DNA from: Pseudomonas sp. ZH-FAD
GTDB lineage: Bacteria > Pseudomonadota > Gammaproteobacteria > Pseudomonadales > Pseudomonadaceae
Direction: 5' to 3'
Length of the DNA stretch: 64,000 nt
Assembly (NCBI RefSeq): GCF_002803095.1
Contig: NZ_PGLR01000007.1
Span: forward strand, 62,001 to 126,000
Shown: positions 63,495-64,000 of the stretch, piece after piece
Numbering within the stretch: position 1 is the first letter of the stretch
Layout: each line of letters starts with the position of its first letter
Program-made: the position numbers and the translations under genes
Notes under the pieces: generated by a model
What the model was told of the DNA's origin: nothing
Database searches by the model: none
Seen by the model: the letters and a program-made list of their open reading frames with translations, nothing else

Positions 63495-64000
63495 ATGAGA
63501 AAACTCAAGTCCATTGCGCCGTTGTTGGCGGTTGCCTTGCTCTGGGGGCAAAGTCTGCTGGCTCAGGCCAGCCTGCCTGATTTCACCGATCTGGTAGAAG
63601 AGGCCTCGCCTGCAGTGGTCAATATCAGTACCCGCCAGAAGATGCCCGAGCGCGCCGTTGCCGGGCAGCCGGGCTTGCCTGATCTGGAAGGGCTACCGCC
63701 GATGTTCCGCGAGTTCTTCGAGCGCAGCATCCCTCAGATTCCGCGTAATCCGGGTGGTCGCCAACGCGAAGCGCAGTCGCTGGGTTCCGGTTTCATCATC
63801 TCGCCGGACGGCTACATCATGACCAACAATCATGTGGTCGCTGACGCCGATGAAATCATCGTGCGTCTGTCCGATCGCAGCGAGCTGGAAGCCAAATTGA
63901 TTGGTGCCGATCCGCGTAGCGACGTCGCGTTGCTCAAGGTCGAGGGCAAGGACCTGCCTGTGGTGCGTCTGGGTAAGGCCGATGACCTGAAGGTCGGCGA
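63495..64000 (+). CDS. mucD: MucD, DegP-like periplasmic serine protease, 5' part
   Basis: Periplasmic HtrA-family protease that degrades misfolded envelope proteins and dampens AlgU signalling. The signal peptide MRKLKSIAPLLAVALLWGQ leads to a processing site after SLLAQA. The trypsin-like domain starts, with LGSGFIISPDGYIMTNNHVV (catalytic His) and DPRSDVALLKV (catalytic Asp). The frame runs to base 64000 and the catalytic Ser and PDZ domains lie beyond the window. Confidence 0.95.
   Translation, partial: MRKLKSIAPLLAVALLWGQSLLAQASLPDFTDLVEEASPAVVNISTRQKMPERAVAGQPGLPDLEGLPPMFREFFERSIPQIPRNPGGRQREAQSLGSGFIISPDGYIMTNNHVVADADEIIVRLSDRSELEAKLIGADPRSDVALLKVEGKDLPVVRLGKADDLKVG

Overview
The window is GC-rich, densely packed chromosomal DNA from a Pseudomonas species. 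The evidence is the algU-mucA-mucB-mucC-mucD locus, the opdH-tct tricarboxylate cluster, the AHL acylase QuiP, the NrtR-controlled NAD salvage genes and many Pseudomonas-type lipoproteins. From memory, gene order follows three P. aeruginosa blocks: nrtR-pcnA-pncB-nadE, quiP through dinG, pdxH, glycerate kinase and the Mrp antiporter, and tct-nadB-algU-muc. They are joined differently here and carry extra genes. I infer a species outside P. aeruginosa, perhaps the P. mendocina/pseudoalcaligenes group, but the sequence alone does not prove this. I see no rRNA, tRNA, CRISPR array, prophage or intact insertion sequence.

Layout. 1-3.3 kb: NAD salvage operon (pncA-pncB-nadE) divergent from its repressor nrtR across a large palindrome. 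3.7-14.1 kb: quiP, two SEC-C proteins, several envelope lipoproteins, two tandem OmpA-like lipoproteins and a collagen-like secreted protein. 14.2-22.4 kb: dinG, then a complete Mrp (Mnh/Pha) cation/proton antiporter operon on the minus strand. 22.6-28.4 kb: a class-C-type serine esterase, an OmpA lipoprotein, pdxH, an SDR/NTF2/LysR cassette and a ProQ-domain protein. 28.6-33.1 kb: a CdaR-type regulator, GntP permease and glycerate kinase (glycerate uptake and phosphorylation), then a glycine-zipper lipoprotein. 33.4-39.1 kb: a second complete Mrp operon on the plus strand.

39.2-47.5 kb is accessory-looking: GNAT, a membrane protein, an FAD oxidoreductase, an MFS/COG2085/SDR/LysR cassette, a lipoprotein and a pseudouridine synthase. 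47.7-55.4 kb: opdH-tctCBA plus an AbrB-type permease, divergent from the tctDE two-component system. 55.3-60.5 kb: a periplasmic binding protein, an HDOD protein, ygfZ, sdhE-ygfX and nadB. 60.5-64 kb: the AlgU (sigma-22) envelope-stress locus with two AlgU-type promoters, running into a truncated mucD.

Main themes are NAD metabolism (salvage at the left, de novo nadB at the right), cation and pH homeostasis (two Mrp systems), envelope stress and envelope lipoproteins, and carboxylate use (glycerate and tricarboxylates).

The least explained signal is a dispersed noncoding repeat family: four full copies at 3280, 6346, 16391 and 23777, plus a short coreless copy at 16535. Each full copy has a near-invariant core (ATGCTCATTTACAGC followed by GTAAA) inside two nested inverted repeats. 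The arms differ between copies but match within a copy, and three of the four full copies touch a stop codon. I do not recognise it as a named family.
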